Shown here: positions 43,147 to 52,961 of the stretch, one piece after another
How the letters are laid out: the number at the start of each line of letters is the position of its first letter
Position numbering within the stretch: the stretch's first letter is position 1
Source of the DNA: Roseiarcus sp963721905
GTDB taxonomy: Bacteria; Pseudomonadota; Alphaproteobacteria; Rhizobiales; Beijerinckiaceae
DNA length: 64,000 nt
Assembly (NCBI GenBank): GCA_963721905.1
Contig: CAVRMF010000010.1
Coordinates: 62,001 to 126,000, forward strand
Reading direction: 5' to 3'
Translations under genes and position numbers: made by a program
Notes under the pieces: generated by a model
The model's input: only the letters and a program-made list of their open reading frames with translations
Told to the model about the DNA's origin: nothing
Database searches by the model: none

Positions 43147-44511
43147 ATGTCCCTCCCCGCGGCAGCGCCCGCTCACGACGGCCTTCCCAATCCGCAACGC
43201 CTGCTGGCGTTCGCGACCCTCGCCATGGCGATCGCGATGTCGGTTCTCGACGGCTCCATCGTCAATGTGGCGCTGCCGACGATGTCGCGCGAGCTCGCCG
43301 TCACACCCGCCCACGCCGTCTGGATCATCAACGCCTATCAACTCGCGATCACCGTTTCCCTGTTGCCGCTTTCGGCGCTAGGCGACACAGTCGGCTACCG
43401 CCGCGTCTACTGGCCCGGCCTCGCCCTATTCACCGCGGCCTCGCTCGCCTGCGCGCTTTCCCCGAGCTTCGCCACGCTGACCATCGCGCGGGCCGTTCAG
43501 GGGTTGGGCGCCGCGGGCATCATGAGCGTCAACATCGCGCTCGTCAGGTTCATCTATCCCTCGTCGAAGCTCGGACAGGGTGTCGGCAATATTGCGGTGG
43601 TCGTGGCCGTGTGTTCCGCGGGAGGCCCGAGCATCGCTGCGGCCATTCTTTCGGTAGCTTCCTGGCGATGGCTTTTCCTCATCAACGTTCCGATCGGCGT
43701 GGCGGCGCTGATCCTCGCAGCGCGGTCCCTGCCCGACACGCCGCGCTCGATTCGCCGCCTCGACCCCGTGAGCGTGATCCTCAACGCGCTGACCTTCGCC
43801 CTTCTGATCACCGGCGTCGACGCGATCGGCGACAATCGAAACCTTCTCGTTCCGATCGCCGAACTGATCGGCGCCGCGGCGTTCGGCACGGTATTTGTGC
43901 GGCGCCAGCTCAAGCAGTCCGCGCCGCTTCTTCCGGTCGATCTCCTGAGCCGGCCGGTATTCGCGCTTTCGCTGGCGACCTCGATCGCCTCGTTCGCGGC
44001 GCAGAGCCTCGCCCTCGTCGCGCTCCCGTTCTTCTTCGAGGATACGCTACAACGCTCCGAAACCGCGACCGGACTCCTAATGACGCCCTGGCCGGTCGCG
44101 ACCGCGCTCATCGCGCCGGCGGCTGGACGGCTCGCCGACCGGTTCGCGCCCGGTCTGCTGGGGAGCGCCGGGCTGATCGTGATGGGAGGGGGCCTCGTCC
44201 TCCTCGCATTGAACGTCGGGGAGACGGCAGCGACCGGGCTCGTCTGGCGGCTCGCGATCTGCGGGCTGGGTTTCGGCTTCTTCCAATCGCCCAACAACCG
44301 GCTGATCATCGGCAGCGCCCCGCCCGAGCGCAGCGGCGGCGCGGCCGGGCTGCAATCGTCGGGCCGGCTGATCGGCCAGTCCTTCGGAACCGCGCTGATG
44401 GCGGTCGCCTTCGGCCGGGCGCCGCAGCACGCGACGTCGATCGCGCTGTGGACGGCGGCCGGGCTGACGTTCTTGGGCGCCTGTGCGAGCGGCCTGCGGA
44501 GATCGACTTAG
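43147..44511 (+). CDS. MFS transporter (DHA2, EmrB/QacA-like)
   Basis: A complete polytopic transporter of about 454 residues: MSVLDGSIVNVALPTMSRELAVTPAHAVWIINAYQLA (motif D1-like), LGDTVGYRRVYWPGLALFTAASLACALS (motif A), and a second half with FFQSPNNRLIIGSAPPERSGGAAGLQSSGRLIGQSFG. Drug or metabolite efflux is likely. The start at 43147 is favoured; 43099 would add 16 residues. It is convergent with the M19 dipeptidase. Confidence 0.85.
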   Translation: MSLPAAAPAHDGLPNPQRLLAFATLAMAIAMSVLDGSIVNVALPTMSRELAVTPAHAVWIINAYQLAITVSLLPLSALGDTVGYRRVYWPGLALFTAASLACALSPSFATLTIARAVQGLGAAGIMSVNIALVRFIYPSSKLGQGVGNIAVVVAVCSAGGPSIAAAILSVASWRWLFLINVPIGVAALILAARSLPDTPRSIRRLDPVSVILNALTFALLITGVDAIGDNRNLLVPIAELIGAAAFGTVFVRRQLKQSAPLLPVDLLSRPVFALSLATSIASFAAQSLALVALPFFFEDTLQRSETATGLLMTPWPVATALIAPAAGRLADRFAPGLLGSAGLIVMGGGLVLLALNVGETAATGLVWRLAICGLGFGFFQSPNNRLIIGSAPPERSGGAAGLQSSGRLIGQSFGTALMAVAFGRAPQHATSIALWTAAGLTFLGACASGLRRST

Positions 44512-44518
44512 CCGCCCC

Positions 44519-45727
44519 TCATGCTCCAGGATAATCTTCTAGCCGGCCAATCGTAGGCGGTCGTATCTTGCGCAAGCTCTTGCCGACCCTCTCGACCCGG
44601 CGGAGCACGCGAAGCACGTTCGAGGACGAAAGTTTTTCGAGGTCGCGTTCGGAAAACCCGCGTCGCACCAGCTCCGCGAACAGATGCGGGAACCGGCCGA
44701 CGCTCTCCAGCCCGACCGGCGAAGCGCCGCCGAAATAGTCCGATCCGATCCCGACCTGGCTCATCCCCGCAGTCTCGACAAGCCGCGCGATGTGGTCGGC
44801 GACGTCAATGAGAGTGGCCTTCGGCGCCACTCCATGTTTCGCCTCGAGTTCGGAGAACTGAGCCTTGGGATCGGCTGCGAGCGGCGCCTTGCCATAGGCG
44901 TCGCGCGATCGGCGAAGCCAGTCGCGCAGTCGTTGCGAAACGAACCCGGGCACGAAAGTCGCCATGACGATCCCGCCGTTGGCCTTCAGCCGGCGAAGGA
45001 CGTCATCTGTTGTGTTGCGCGGATGATCGCAGAGCGAAAAGGCGTTGGAATGGGACACCGCGACCGGCGCCTGCGTGACGTCCAGCACGCGTCGCATCGC
45101 CTCATGGGAAGTGTGCGCGAGATCGATCACAATCCCAAGCCGGTTGAGTTCGCCGATGACCGCGCGGCCGAATGCGTTGAGGCCGCCGATTTGAGGGGTG
45201 TCGGTCGCCGAGTTGACCCAGTCGAGGCTCTCGTTGTGGCAGAGCGTCATCAACCGGACTCCGGCCGCATGCCAGATGCGCAGCGGGCTCAGCGAATTCT
45301 CGAGACCAACGCCGCCTTCAACCGCGATGAAGGAGGCGATCTTCCCGCGCGCCTTGGCCCTTGCATAATCGGACGCCTGACGGGCGGGGAGAAATACGTC
45401 CGGATGCGCCTCCTCGATGCGTCGGATGAGGTCGATCTGCTCCATCGTCGTACGCGCAGGGTGGGGAGCGTTGGTGGGCTGGAAAGCAGCCCAGAATTGG
45501 GCCCCCACCATACCCTCGCGCAACCGCGGAATGTCGGTGTCTGCGCCTTCGTGGACCCTGCTCAGATCGTAGGCGAGCACATCGCCACGCGCCGCTCTAT
45601 CGGCCCGGATGACCCAGGGAAGGTCATTGTGACCGTCGAACAGCGGCGCGCGACTGAGAATCGCTTGCGCGACCGATAGCGCGTTGTCGATCGCCTCGTC
45701 GGGCCGGCCTGCTCTTTCCTCGTCCAT
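44519..45727 (-). CDS. Membrane dipeptidase (peptidase M19)
   Basis: A complete 402-residue zinc dipeptidase of the M19 family: FDGHNDLPWVIR (metal-binding His-x-Asp), IAVEGGVGLEN (bridging Glu), VIDLAHTSHEAMRRV and VAVSHSNAFSLCDHPRN (metal/catalytic His), and GIGSDYFGG. It hydrolyses dipeptides, often with D-residues. No signal peptide is apparent, so it is probably cytoplasmic. It starts 15 bases after degP on the same strand, suggesting co-transcription. Confidence 0.88.
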   Translation of the reverse strand: MDEERAGRPDEAIDNALSVAQAILSRAPLFDGHNDLPWVIRADRAARGDVLAYDLSRVHEGADTDIPRLREGMVGAQFWAAFQPTNAPHPARTTMEQIDLIRRIEEAHPDVFLPARQASDYARAKARGKIASFIAVEGGVGLENSLSPLRIWHAAGVRLMTLCHNESLDWVNSATDTPQIGGLNAFGRAVIGELNRLGIVIDLAHTSHEAMRRVLDVTQAPVAVSHSNAFSLCDHPRNTTDDVLRRLKANGGIVMATFVPGFVSQRLRDWLRRSRDAYGKAPLAADPKAQFSELEAKHGVAPKATLIDVADHIARLVETAGMSQVGIGSDYFGGASPVGLESVGRFPHLFAELVRRGFSERDLEKLSSSNVLRVLRRVERVGKSLRKIRPPTIGRLEDYPGA

Positions 45728-45742
45728 GCTCCTGAACCCGCC

Positions 45743-47239
45743 TCAGTCCAGCGGCACGGCGACGAAGCGGACAACGCCTTCGCCGTTCGACACCAGCAAG
45801 AGCGCCGGCTTCTTGCCCCCGTCCTTCTTTGCGCCCTCGATCGCTTTGGCGACGTCGCCTGGACGTTCCACCGCCTGGTGATTGACCTCTTCGATCACGT
45901 CGCCGGGCTTCAAGCCGCGCTCCGCCGCGGCTGAGCCGGGCTCGACTGAGGTTACGATGACGCCCTTGACGCTGTCCTTGATCTTGAAGGATTTTCGCAT
46001 CTCGTCGCTCAGTCCCGAAAATTCCATGCCGAGCGCCTTTGAGACGGCGTCCTGTTGCTGAACGTCATCGTTCTCATCGGCGAGCGCGGTTTGCTTCTCC
46101 CCATCCTCCAGTCGTCCAAGCGTCACGGTCTTGGTCAATTCCTTGCCGTCGCGCACGACGACTACGTCGACCGGCTTGCCCACTGGCATCGAAGCCACGA
46201 GGCGCGGCAGATCGCGCGATTCCTTGATGTCCTTGCCGTCGAATTTGATGATCACGTCGCCCGGCTGAAGCCCCGCCGGCTTGGCGGGGCCCTTTTCGTC
46301 GACCCCTGCGATGAGCGCGCCCCGGGCCGCGCCCAAGCCCAGGCTGTCCGCGATCGTATCGTCGACCGGCTGGATCCGCACGCCGAGCCAGCCGCGCCGA
46401 GTTTCATGGAATTGCTCAAGCTGTGCGATAACCGGAATGACCGATGCGGACGGCGTCGCAAATCCGATGCCAATCGAGCCTCCTGACGGCGAAAGGATCG
46501 CCGTATTGATGCCGATGACTTCGCCTTCCAGGTTGAACAGAGGTCCGCCCGAATTGCCCTTGTTGATCGAGGCGTCGGTCTGCAGGAAATCGTCATAAGG
46601 GCCGTTGTCGATATTGCGGTTTCGGGCGGAAATGATGCCTGCGGTCACCGTCTCGCCAAGGCCGAACGGATTGCCGACCGCCATCACGCCGTCGCCGACG
46701 CGCATCTTGTCGCTGTCCCCGAACTTGACTGTCTTCAGCGGCTTGTCACTTTCCACTTTGAGCACAGCGACGTCCACCTTCGAGTCCTTGCCAAGCACCT
46801 TGGCCTTCAATTTGCGGCCGTCAGTGAAGATGACCACGATGTCGTTGGCGTCGCCGACCACGTGATTGTTGGTGATAACGATCCCGCTGGGGTCGATGAC
46901 GAAGCCGGAGCCCAGAGACTGCGCCTGTCGGGCGCGCGGGTGGGGATTGATGCCGTGATTGCGGAAGAACTCCTCGAACATCTCGTCGAACGGCGTACCC
47001 TTGGGCAGGTCCGGCGCCTCCGCGCCCTTGTCCTCGATGGTCTGAGTCGCCGAAATGTTAACAACCGCCTCAGCAACCGAATCGACGAGATCAGCGAGGT
47101 TGGTCGGTCGCGCCTGAGCGAAGGCCGGGGTCGCGGAAACAAGCGCCAGCGAAGCGCCGACCAGCGCGGAAGCTATCGCGAGCGCGAGCGCAGAACGAAC
47201 GCGGCGATTACCCATCGAGATTTGCTTGGCTTCGTTCAT
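45743..47239 (-). CDS. degP: Periplasmic serine endoprotease of the Do/HtrA (DegP/DegQ) family
   Basis: A 498-residue secreted protease. Signal peptide up to AFA (residue 41); protease domain with catalytic His126 (TNNHVV), Asp156 (VDVAVLKV) and Ser230 (NKGNSGGPLF); two PDZ domains follow (RGWLGVRIQPVDDTIADSLGL and RKSFKIKDSVKGVIVTSVEPGSAAAERGLKPGD). AGGAGG precedes ATG 47239. It sits downstream of hflK-hflC-DUF2065, the usual order in alphaproteobacteria, linking membrane protein quality control genes. Whether DegP or DegQ in role cannot be said. Confidence 0.9.
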   Translation of the reverse strand: MNEAKQISMGNRRVRSALALAIASALVGASLALVSATPAFAQARPTNLADLVDSVAEAVVNISATQTIEDKGAEAPDLPKGTPFDEMFEEFFRNHGINPHPRARQAQSLGSGFVIDPSGIVITNNHVVGDANDIVVIFTDGRKLKAKVLGKDSKVDVAVLKVESDKPLKTVKFGDSDKMRVGDGVMAVGNPFGLGETVTAGIISARNRNIDNGPYDDFLQTDASINKGNSGGPLFNLEGEVIGINTAILSPSGGSIGIGFATPSASVIPVIAQLEQFHETRRGWLGVRIQPVDDTIADSLGLGAARGALIAGVDEKGPAKPAGLQPGDVIIKFDGKDIKESRDLPRLVASMPVGKPVDVVVVRDGKELTKTVTLGRLEDGEKQTALADENDDVQQQDAVSKALGMEFSGLSDEMRKSFKIKDSVKGVIVTSVEPGSAAAERGLKPGDVIEEVNHQAVERPGDVAKAIEGAKKDGGKKPALLLVSNGEGVVRFVAVPLD

Positions 47240-47289
47240 CGGGTCCTCCTGAGAAGCGGGATGCGATGCTTTTCGTCGTTCTTTACAGC

Positions 47290-47484
47290 CTAATGTAGTA
47301 AGGCGCGGGAGGCCCACACGATTGCAACGCCGAGAAGCGCCGCGCCGAGGCCGACGCTGCGCAGTTTCGTCGCATCCTCCCGCGCCGCCGCCGCCATGCG
47401 CTTTCGCATCGACTCTGTAAAGCCTGCCATCAGCAATCCCTCGATCGCGAAGACGAGCCCGATCGCCGCGCCGAAGTCGCGCAC
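47290..47484 (-). CDS. DUF2065 family small membrane protein
   Basis: A 64-residue protein with two membrane segments (AAIGLVFAIEGLLMAG, and GLGAALLGVAIVWASRALL) typical of DUF2065, found between hflC and degP in many proteobacteria. It starts one base after the hflC stop, so it is coupled to it. Function unknown. Confidence 0.85.
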   Translation of the reverse strand: MRDFGAAIGLVFAIEGLLMAGFTESMRKRMAAAAREDATKLRSVGLGAALLGVAIVWASRALLH

Positions 47485-47485
47485 T

Positions 47486-48403
47486 TCAGTCCGCCTTCGC
47501 CGCCGGCGACGGCGCGGTCGCAGCTTCGGGCGGCGGCGTGGGCGTCGAAAAGTAGCGGAAGAAGTCCGACTTCGGACTTATCAACGCCCGCGTCTGCCCA
47601 TTGTTGAAGCTGTTCTGGTAGGCTTGCATGGATCGGTAGAACGCAAAGAATTCCGGATCCGCACCGTAAGCTTCCGCAAAAATGCGGTTGCGTTCGCCGT
47701 CGCCCTCGCCGCGGATCTGCTCGGACTGCTGCTGAGCCTGGGCGGTGATGACGGTCACCTTCCGGTCAGCCTCGGCCTTGATCTGCTGGCTCTGCTGCGA
47801 CCCTTGCGCGCGGTAGGACGCGGCGCGCTGCTGTCGCTCGGTCTGCATGCGACGGAAGACGGCCTCCGAATTCTCCGCCGGCAAATCGGCGCGTTTGATC
47901 CGCACGTCGATGACTGCAAGTCCGAAGCGCTTCGCGCCCGCGATCATCTGATCGCGGATATCGGCCATCAGCGCGTCGCGCTTGTCGCGCACAATGTCGG
48001 TGATCGACGCCTCCGACAATGTGCGGCGAAGCGCCGAGTTCAGCATGCCGCCGAGCTGCGCGTCGGCGCCCCGGGTATTGAACACGGACTGATAGAACAG
48101 CAGCGGATCGTCGATGCGGTAGCGCACGAAGGCGTCGACCTCCAGACGTTGGTTGTCGGACACCAAGACTTCCTGGCGCTCGTCTTCGAGCGCAAGAATG
48201 CGCTTGTCGATATAGACGACGTTGTCGATGAAGGGCCACTTGAAGTAGAGGCCGGGGGCCCCGATGAGATCGCGAATCGGCTGACCGAAACGCAGCACAA
48301 GCGCCTGCTCGGTCGGGTCGACAACAAACGTCGACATCCATGCGAGCACGATCGCGGCGACCGCAAGCAGAGCGATCATAGCGCCGCTGAGGGGCCGTTT
48401 CAT
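47486..48403 (-). CDS. hflC: HflC, SPFH/band-7 regulator of FtsH
   Basis: A complete 305-residue SPFH protein: one N-terminal membrane helix (MIALLAVAAIVLAWMSTFVV), DPTEQALVLRFGQPI, GLYFKWPFIDNVVYIDKR, ALRRTLSEASITDIVRDKRDALM and a Gln-rich coiled coil (QQSQQIKAEADRKVTVITAQAQQQSEQIRGEGDGE). HflC and HflK form a periplasmic-facing cage around the membrane protease FtsH. Its ATG overlaps the hflK stop by four bases. Confidence 0.94.
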   Translation of the reverse strand: MKRPLSGAMIALLAVAAIVLAWMSTFVVDPTEQALVLRFGQPIRDLIGAPGLYFKWPFIDNVVYIDKRILALEDERQEVLVSDNQRLEVDAFVRYRIDDPLLFYQSVFNTRGADAQLGGMLNSALRRTLSEASITDIVRDKRDALMADIRDQMIAGAKRFGLAVIDVRIKRADLPAENSEAVFRRMQTERQQRAASYRAQGSQQSQQIKAEADRKVTVITAQAQQQSEQIRGEGDGERNRIFAEAYGADPEFFAFYRSMQAYQNSFNNGQTRALISPKSDFFRYFSTPTPPPEAATAPSPAAKAD

Positions 48404-49515
48404 TTGGCGCTCCCCGACGTCTTGGACTGAAGCTGATCCAGCGCGATATAGGGTACGGGGGCGCTCGCCGAATTCGAGTCGACGATCGTCTTGTCCATCG
48501 GCCCGAGGACGCGCTCCATCGTCTCGAGATACATGCGTTCGCGGGTCACGCCGGGAGCCTTTTTGTACTGCTCATAGATCTGATTGTAGCGCTGCGTTTG
48601 GCCCTTGGCGTCGAGGATCGTCTGCTCACGATAGGCGTTGGCCTCGGCAAGGATGCGCGCCGCGCCGCCCTCAGCCTCGGGCACAACCTTGTTGGCATAG
48701 GTCTCGGCTTCGTTGACGGCGCGTTGCTGGTCCTGCTGGGCCGCAGTCACGTCGCGATAGGCCGAAATCACCTGGCTCGGCGCGTCGACCGACTGCAATT
48801 GGACCTGCTTGACCAGTACGCCCGCACGATAACCGTTGAGCACGTCCTGGATGCGCTTCTGCGCATCCGTCTCGACTGACTTGCGATCCGTCGTCAGAAT
48901 GCCGTCGATGGTTTTCAACCCGACGACCTCTCGCATAATGCTCTCCGCCACCGCCTTGACGGTCTCGCGCGGGCTCAAAATATTGAACACGTAGTCCTCG
49001 GGCTTCTCTGGATCGATCTGCCAGTTCACCCGGAAGTGGACGTCGACGATATTCTTGTCGCCGGTCAGCATCTGGCTCTCTTCCGGAATATCGGCGTTCG
49101 AGCCGAGGCTGCGATAGCCGACCTCGGTGATCTGCTGGTCCCATACAGGGACCTTGATCACCGAGCCGATCGGCCAGGGCCAGTTGTTGTTAAGCCCAGC
49201 CTTGGTCTTGCCGGTATAGCGGCCAAGCACGAGATTGATGCCGACCTCGTTCGGCTGGACTGTATAGAATGTGCCCCAGGCGAACCAGACCAGGACTGCC
49301 CCCAGGATCAGAAACAGAACCGTGCGGCTGGTAAACCCGCTCCCGCTCGCTCCGCCTCCTCCCGATCCGCCTGGCGTCAGTTTGCCAAGCGCTTCCTGAA
49401 CGCGGCGAATGATTTCTTCCAGATCGGCCGTTGGCTGAGGGCCAGACGGCCCCTGCCCCCATGGCCCCCGCCCGGGGGACCGCCACGGTCCGCCTCCTTG
49501 ATTGTTCCAGGACAT
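48400..49515 (-). CDS. hflK: HflK, SPFH/band-7 partner of HflC
   Basis: A complete 371-residue protein: a Gly/Pro-rich N-terminus (MSWNNQGGGPWRSPGRGPWG), one membrane helix (TVLFLILGAVLVWFAWGTFY), TVQPNEVGINLVLGRY, the SPFH body (RVNWQIDPEKPEDYVFNI, VGLKTIDGILTTDRKSVETDAQKRIQDVLN) and GEAEGGAARILAEANAYREQ-type coiled coil. It pairs with HflC. The start at 49515 is preferred over an upstream frame because the Gly/Pro-rich tail is family-typical. Confidence 0.93.
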   Translation of the reverse strand: MSWNNQGGGPWRSPGRGPWGQGPSGPQPTADLEEIIRRVQEALGKLTPGGSGGGGASGSGFTSRTVLFLILGAVLVWFAWGTFYTVQPNEVGINLVLGRYTGKTKAGLNNNWPWPIGSVIKVPVWDQQITEVGYRSLGSNADIPEESQMLTGDKNIVDVHFRVNWQIDPEKPEDYVFNILSPRETVKAVAESIMREVVGLKTIDGILTTDRKSVETDAQKRIQDVLNGYRAGVLVKQVQLQSVDAPSQVISAYRDVTAAQQDQQRAVNEAETYANKVVPEAEGGAARILAEANAYREQTILDAKGQTQRYNQIYEQYKKAPGVTRERMYLETMERVLGPMDKTIVDSNSASAPVPYIALDQLQSKTSGSAK

Positions 49516-49627
49516 CCAAACCTCTCGCGGGCCTGCCCGCCAGTGCATGGCCGCTTATATAGGGAAGTCCGCCGGCCCGGCAAAGGAGCCTTCCCGCCCT
49601 TGTCTTCCCTGACCGCCGCCGGGGGCT

Positions 49628-50944
49628 TCAATCGTCGGTCGTCCCCTCGGCTTCCTGGTCGGGCGCTTGGGTTTCGGTCTCGCGCGGCGTGAGCGGGGAG
49701 ACTCTGAGCGCCGCGATCCGGTTGCGCTGTTTGCGCAGCACCTCAAACCGGAAACCATGGAAGGAGAAGGTCTGCCGAGGCTCGGGAATGGCCCGGGCCT
49801 CATGAATGACGAGGCCGGCGACAGTCGCGGCCTCTTCGTCGGGCAGGTTCCAGTCCATGGCGCGATTGAGATCGCGGATCGTCACCGAGCCATCGACGAC
49901 GACGGAGCCGTCGCGCTGCTTGCGCACGCCCTGAACCGCGACGTCGTGCTCGTCGCGAATATCCCCGACAATCTCCTCGATGATGTCCTCGAGCGTCACC
50001 AGACCCTGCACCACGCCGTATTCGTCGACGACCAATGCTGAATGCGTCTTACGGCGCAGGAAGGCCTGCAACTGATCGCGCAACGTTGTCGATTCTGGAA
50101 TGAACCACGGCTCGAGCGCCAGATCGGCAATCTTGATCTTGCTGGCGTCGCCGCCCGCGGCGACAAAGGCGCGCAGTAGGTCCTTGGCGTGCAGCACGCC
50201 AATGATATTGTCTGGTTCGCCGCGCCAGAGCGGCATGCGCGTGTAAGGCGATGCAATCGCTTCGCGCACGAGTTCGTCAGGCGGCAGATCGGCGTCGATG
50301 AGTTGCATTTTGGTGCGATGCACCATCACGTCGGACACCGGAATCTCGGCCAATTCGAGGAGCCCGCCGAACATGTCTCGGTCCGCGCGCTCGACCCCAC
50401 CCTCCCGGTGAAGGATGTCTACAGCGCCCATTAGCTCTTCGTGACCGGTCACACTCGGATCCGTCTCGGTCAGAGAAACGCCGCACAAACGCAGGACGCC
50501 GCGGACCAAGGTCTCGACGGCGCTGACGATCGGGCCGAAGATCGTCACGAAGAACAAAACCAGGGGCGCGATCAGAAGCGAGACCCGGTCCGGGTAGGCG
50601 ATGGCGATCGTCTTCGGCATGACCTCCCCGAAGACGACAATGAGCGCAGTCATGATGATCGTCGCGGCCCAGACGCCGTGATCTCCGTAGAGATCGAGAA
50701 GGACGCTGGTGGCGATCGCCGAGGCCCCGATGGTGACGAACTGGCCGCCAAGGAGCATCGCGCTGATGAGCCGGCCGCGCATGCCGATGAGGCGCGTCAC
50801 AAGCTTTGCCCGTTTCTCGCCGCCCATTTCGAGCGCATGCATGCGCGCGCGCGAGGCCGCCGTCAGCGCGGTCTCGGCCCCAGCGAAAAACGCCGCGGCG
50901 ACGATGCTCACAATGATGATGGCGAGGTCTAAGGCGAACGGCAT
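49628..50944 (-). CDS. CNNM/CorC-type (hemolysin-family) transmembrane CBS protein
   Basis: A complete 438-residue protein: DUF21 membrane domain (LDLAIIIVSIVAAAFFAGAETALTAASR with the conserved FFAGAETALTA), then a CBS pair (VMVHRTKMQLIDADLPPDEL, ... YTRMPLWRGEPDNIIGVLHAKDLL) and VVDEYGVVQGLVTLEDIIEEIVGDIRDEHD with a CorC/HlyC-type end. Likely a divalent-cation efflux or homeostasis protein; the hemolysin label is historical. It lies 49 bases downstream of aroKB, a common neighbour pair in Hyphomicrobiales. Confidence 0.9.
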   Translation of the reverse strand: MPFALDLAIIIVSIVAAAFFAGAETALTAASRARMHALEMGGEKRAKLVTRLIGMRGRLISAMLLGGQFVTIGASAIATSVLLDLYGDHGVWAATIIMTALIVVFGEVMPKTIAIAYPDRVSLLIAPLVLFFVTIFGPIVSAVETLVRGVLRLCGVSLTETDPSVTGHEELMGAVDILHREGGVERADRDMFGGLLELAEIPVSDVMVHRTKMQLIDADLPPDELVREAIASPYTRMPLWRGEPDNIIGVLHAKDLLRAFVAAGGDASKIKIADLALEPWFIPESTTLRDQLQAFLRRKTHSALVVDEYGVVQGLVTLEDIIEEIVGDIRDEHDVAVQGVRKQRDGSVVVDGSVTIRDLNRAMDWNLPDEEAATVAGLVIHEARAIPEPRQTFSFHGFRFEVLRKQRNRIAALRVSPLTPRETETQAPDQEAEGTTDD

Positions 50945-50993
50945 TCGCTCATTTTAGCACGTCTGCGGGCCCCCAGGCACAGGGACATGCTGG

Positions 50994-52718
50994 TCAATGC
51001 GAGCGAAGCTGCAGATCCTCCCGCAAGAAAGCCAGAACGCCCGCCTCCTCCACGTCACGAGCGATAAAGCTCTCGCCGACGCCCTTGGCGAGAATGAAGG
51101 TTAGCCGTCCACGTTCGACCTTCTTATCCTGCCGCATGGCCAAGAGGATGTTCTCCGCCCCAGCGTTCAGGCCGGGAATGTCGCGAATGCGGGTCGGAAG
51201 GCCGACCGTCTTCAGATGGGCCTCGACCCGCGCCGCGTCCTGTCCTGAACAAAATCCGAGATAGCGCGAAAAGCGGAAGGCGGCGGCCATCCCGATCGCA
51301 ACGCCCTCGCCGTGAACGAGACGAGCCGAATCGTAGCGCGTCAGGCTCTCGAAGGCGTGACCGAAGGTGTGACCGAGATTGAGCAGCGCACGCTCGCCTC
51401 GCTCGGTCTCGTCGGCAGCGACGACGCGGGCTTTGGCCGCACAACTGATCGCAATGGCCTCGGCGCGTGCCGGGCCGCCAGAGAACACTTCGCGCCAACG
51501 AGCTTCGAGAAATTCGAAGAAATTACGGTCGCCGATGAGGCCGTACTTGACGATTTCCGCGTACCCGGCGCGAAACTCGCGTCTGCTCAGGGTATCTAGG
51601 CTGCTCGAATCTGCGAGAACGAGCACCGGCTGGTGGAACGCGCCGACCAGATTCTTGCCGTGCGGCGAATTGATCCCCGTCTTTCCGCCGACGCTGGAAT
51701 CGACTTGCGAAAGAAGCGTAGTGGGGACTTGAACAAAGCGCACGCCTCGGCGGAGAGAAGCCGCGCAGAATCCCGTCAGATCGCCGATGACGCCCCCGCC
51801 AAGCGCGACGACGATGTCGCCGCGCTCGATGCGCGCTTCGATCAGCGCGTCGGAAACCCGCGCAAATTCGCCATAGGACTTCGTTGCCTCTCCCGCCGGG
51901 CAAACGATCGCGCTGGAGCGCAAGCCCGCCCTCTCAAGGCTCGCCGTCAGGCGGCTGAGATAGAGCGGCGCGACATTGGCGTCGGTCACGATCGCGCACT
52001 TCACCCCTGGCGCGATCCTCATGATTTCGGCCCCTGCCTCGTCGATTACGCCCGGGCCGATGAGAATCGAATAGGCTCGCGGACCGAGCGGCACTTGGAC
52101 TTTGCGCCGCTCGTATGCGCCGGCCTCGGCCGCGCCGCAGAGCGTCTCGGCAAGACGGTTGAGCGCTATCTCGACAACAACATCATGCGGCCCGTCACGG
52201 GACTCGATCGTTATGTCGGCAAGCGCGTAGGTTGGCGAGCGCTCGTCCAGGAGCCGGCGCAATGTCTTCTCCGGATCGTCGGTCTGCAGCAAAGGCCGGT
52301 TGGACTTCTTGCGAACGCGCGCGAGAAGAACCTCGACGTCTGGCTTCAGCCAGATCGAAACGCCGTGCGACGCGATGGTGTCGCGAGTCGTCTTGTTCAT
52401 GAATGCGCCGCCGCCTGTCGCAAGCACCTGCGGACCTGAGTTCAGCAGACGGGCGATCACCCTGCGCTCTCCGTCGCGGAAATACGCCTCGCCAAACCGC
52501 TCGAAAATCTCGGCGATCGTAAGTTGCGCCCCGGCCTCGATCTCGGCGTCGGCGTCGACGAAAGGCAGGCCAAGTTTCGCCGCGAGCCGCTTGCCGACCG
52601 ACGTCTTCCCGGCTCCCATCATGCCGACTAGCACGACCGAACGTCCGCCCAATGCGGCCGCCACGCGCCGGGCGTCGATTTGCTGCCCCGCAATCATGAC
52701 ACTTCGAACCCTGTCCAT
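50994..52718 (-). CDS. aroKB: Bifunctional shikimate kinase / 3-dehydroquinate synthase (AroK-AroB fusion)
   Basis: A single frame of 574 residues joins two shikimate-pathway enzymes. Residues about 25-195 are shikimate kinase: VLVGMMGAGKTSVGKRLA (Walker A), DADAEIE, GEAYFRDGERRVI, VLATGGGAF. The rest is 3-dehydroquinate synthase: ERRKVQVPLGPRAYSILIGPGV, ALGGGVIGDLTGF, VQVPTTLLSQVDSSVGGKTGIN, LNLGHTFGHAFE with the metal-binding His. No stop and no credible aroB start occur in the linker (about residues 195-210), so the fusion appears genuine rather than caused by a frame error. Start ATG 52718 leaves a short N-terminal tail. Confidence 0.88.
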   Translation of the reverse strand: MDRVRSVMIAGQQIDARRVAAALGGRSVVLVGMMGAGKTSVGKRLAAKLGLPFVDADAEIEAGAQLTIAEIFERFGEAYFRDGERRVIARLLNSGPQVLATGGGAFMNKTTRDTIASHGVSIWLKPDVEVLLARVRKKSNRPLLQTDDPEKTLRRLLDERSPTYALADITIESRDGPHDVVVEIALNRLAETLCGAAEAGAYERRKVQVPLGPRAYSILIGPGVIDEAGAEIMRIAPGVKCAIVTDANVAPLYLSRLTASLERAGLRSSAIVCPAGEATKSYGEFARVSDALIEARIERGDIVVALGGGVIGDLTGFCAASLRRGVRFVQVPTTLLSQVDSSVGGKTGINSPHGKNLVGAFHQPVLVLADSSSLDTLSRREFRAGYAEIVKYGLIGDRNFFEFLEARWREVFSGGPARAEAIAISCAAKARVVAADETERGERALLNLGHTFGHAFESLTRYDSARLVHGEGVAIGMAAAFRFSRYLGFCSGQDAARVEAHLKTVGLPTRIRDIPGLNAGAENILLAMRQDKKVERGRLTFILAKGVGESFIARDVEEAGVLAFLREDLQLRSH

Positions 52719-52961
52719 CCTCAATCCGAGCGCGGGTCCCTTACAGGAAATGAGCGCCGAATGCGATGCGGCGGCGGCGGTCGTTCCAGCCCGCCACATT
52801 GCTGCTGTCCAGGGCGTCTTGCGCGCCGCGTCCGTTCTTGCAACCATGTCGCAGCATGACAGGAATGCGTCGGCGTCGTCGCGGGATCGCGTGGTCCGGC
52901 GTTCGTCCAACTCATGCGGCGCGGTCGCGCCGCGCCAAGAAACGCTTGAGGGAGCCCAGCT

